In this document: piece after piece, positions 6,163 to 6,429 of the stretch
Layout of the letters: the number at the start of each line of letters is the position of its first letter
Position numbering within the stretch: position 1 is the stretch's first letter
Origin: Burkholderiales bacterium
GTDB taxonomy: Bacteria > Pseudomonadota > Gammaproteobacteria > Burkholderiales > Burkholderiaceae
Direction: 5' to 3'
Length of the DNA stretch: 6,429 nt
NCBI GenBank assembly: GCA_947371645.1
Contig: CANBQJ010000217.1
Coordinates: 1-6,429 of the forward strand
Made by a program: the position numbers and the translations under genes
Notes under the pieces: model-generated
What the model was told of the DNA's origin: nothing
The model's input: the letters and a program-made list of their open reading frames with translations, nothing else
The model's database searches: none

Positions 6163-6190
6163 CCTTACGCCGCAAGCCGCCAAGTGGATT
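6163..6190 (-). promoter_or_regulatory. ECF sigma-type promoter of the ferritin-like gene
   Basis: The minus strand reads AATCCA, 15 bases, CGTAAGG, matching the sigma operon and DUF4331 promoters in both boxes and spacing. Transcription should start near 6156, giving a leader of about 80 bases before the ATG at 6075. Its -35 box is part of the inverted repeat shared with the divergent cytochrome promoter. Confidence 0.85.
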
Positions 6191-6228
6191 CATTCACGGT
6201 GGCCCGCCTCACGGGTGCATCCACTTGG
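6180..6228. repeat. 10-bp inverted repeat holding the two divergent -35 boxes
   Basis: CCAAGTGGAT at 6180-6189 and ATCCACTTGG at 6219-6228 are perfect reverse complements separated by 29 bases. Each arm contains the ATCCA box of one of the two divergent promoters plus the next five bases CTTGG. The identity beyond the promoter box suggests either a shared ancestor of the two promoters or an extra protein-binding site. Confidence 0.8.
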
Positions 6229-6269
6229 GTCGCCATGGCGTAAGACCGGTGTCAACACCTCACGGGTGC
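6207..6269 (+). repeat. 12-bp direct repeat in the divergent control region
   Basis: CCTCACGGGTGC occurs at 6207-6218 and again at 6258-6269, 51 bases apart. The first copy lies between the divergent -35 boxes and the second in the predicted cytochrome leader. The second overlaps a small palindrome, ACGGG-TG-CCCGT (6262-6273), and follows GGTGT-CA-ACACC (6248-6259), which sits on the predicted start of transcription. A binding site for a second regulator is possible but not shown. Confidence 0.5.
6218..6245 (+). promoter_or_regulatory. ECF sigma-type promoter of the cytochrome c gene
   Basis: The plus strand reads CATCCA, 15 bases, CGTAAGA, the fourth copy of the window's promoter pattern and the only one on this strand. 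It is also the copy whose -10 box, TAAGA, is the same as that of the Rhodobacter RpoE promoter. Transcription should start near 6252, about 35 bases before the ATG at 6287. Confidence 0.83.
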
Positions 6270-6286
6270 CCGTCACCCCACCTCGT

Positions 6287-6429
6287 ATGTACCGCGCCAT
6301 GCTGCTGGGGCTCTGCCTCCTGGTCCTCATGCCTGCCGCCCATGCTGGCGAGCCCACCGACGCCGAGCAAGGCCGGGCGCTCTACGCCTTCCGATGCGAA
6401 GCCTGCCACGCCGTGGACGCCAACCGCGT
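6287..6429 (+). CDS. c-type cytochrome, 5' part (cut by window end)
   Basis: Only the first 47 residues are visible. Residues 1-20 are a Sec signal peptide (MYRAMLLGLCLLVLMPAAHA, likely cut after AHA). They are followed by an acidic stretch and GRALYAFRCEACHAVDANR, which holds the haem c attachment motif CEACH (residues 37-41, bases 6395-6409) in the position normal for a small class I cytochrome c or the N-terminal domain of a larger one. Haem is attached in the periplasm. The ATG at 6287 gives a proper signal peptide but has no clear ribosome binding site; an in-frame ATG at 6299 is possible. The type of cytochrome (electron carrier, peroxidase-like or part of a fusion) cannot be told because the axial Met and the rest lie beyond the window. 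The ECF-type promoter at 6218-6245 suggests control by the sigma factor of this window. Confidence 0.88.
   Translation, partial: MYRAMLLGLCLLVLMPAAHAGEPTDAEQGRALYAFRCEACHAVDANR

Overview
The window looks like chromosomal DNA of a betaproteobacterium, probably order Burkholderiales. It is very GC-rich with strong third-position GC, and the protein types (DUF4331, Tat-exported ferritin-like protein, LysR regulator, ECF sigma with a ChrR-type cupin) fit that group. This placement is inference from style, not a database match.

Layout: positions 3-746 (+) hold the 3' end of a surface or secreted protein of unknown function. A GC hairpin separates it from a long minus-strand block. In transcription order that block holds a Tat-exported ferritin-like protein (6075-5485), a stand-alone sigma-70 region 2 protein (5366-5031), a LysR regulator (4965-4060), an ECF sigma factor (3973-3347), a ChrR-like cupin protein (3345-2818), a DUF4331 exported protein (2656-1109) and a small lipoprotein (1074-769). 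At the right edge a c-type cytochrome starts on the plus strand (6287 onward, cut by the window end).

The main result is a two-box promoter found four times with identical geometry: ATCCA, 15 bases, CGTAAG(G/A). It lies upstream of the ECF sigma gene, the DUF4331-lipoprotein pair, the ferritin-like gene and the cytochrome c gene. Between GATCC/AATCC/CATCC and TAAGG/TAAGA there are exactly 18 bases, which closely matches the promoter known for Rhodobacter sphaeroides RpoE, the singlet-oxygen sigma factor controlled by ChrR (TGATCC-N18-TAAGA). The window therefore seems to carry a compact self-regulating ECF11-like regulon whose other visible targets are all exported: DUF4331 protein, lipoprotein, ferritin-like protein and cytochrome c.

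Two parts depart from the textbook RpoE-ChrR module. The cupin partner lacks the N-terminal His/Cys zinc anti-sigma motif, and a nearby gene encodes only a sigma region 2 resembling the full sigma factor, with no region 4. No tRNA, rRNA, CRISPR array, insertion sequence or integrase was seen.
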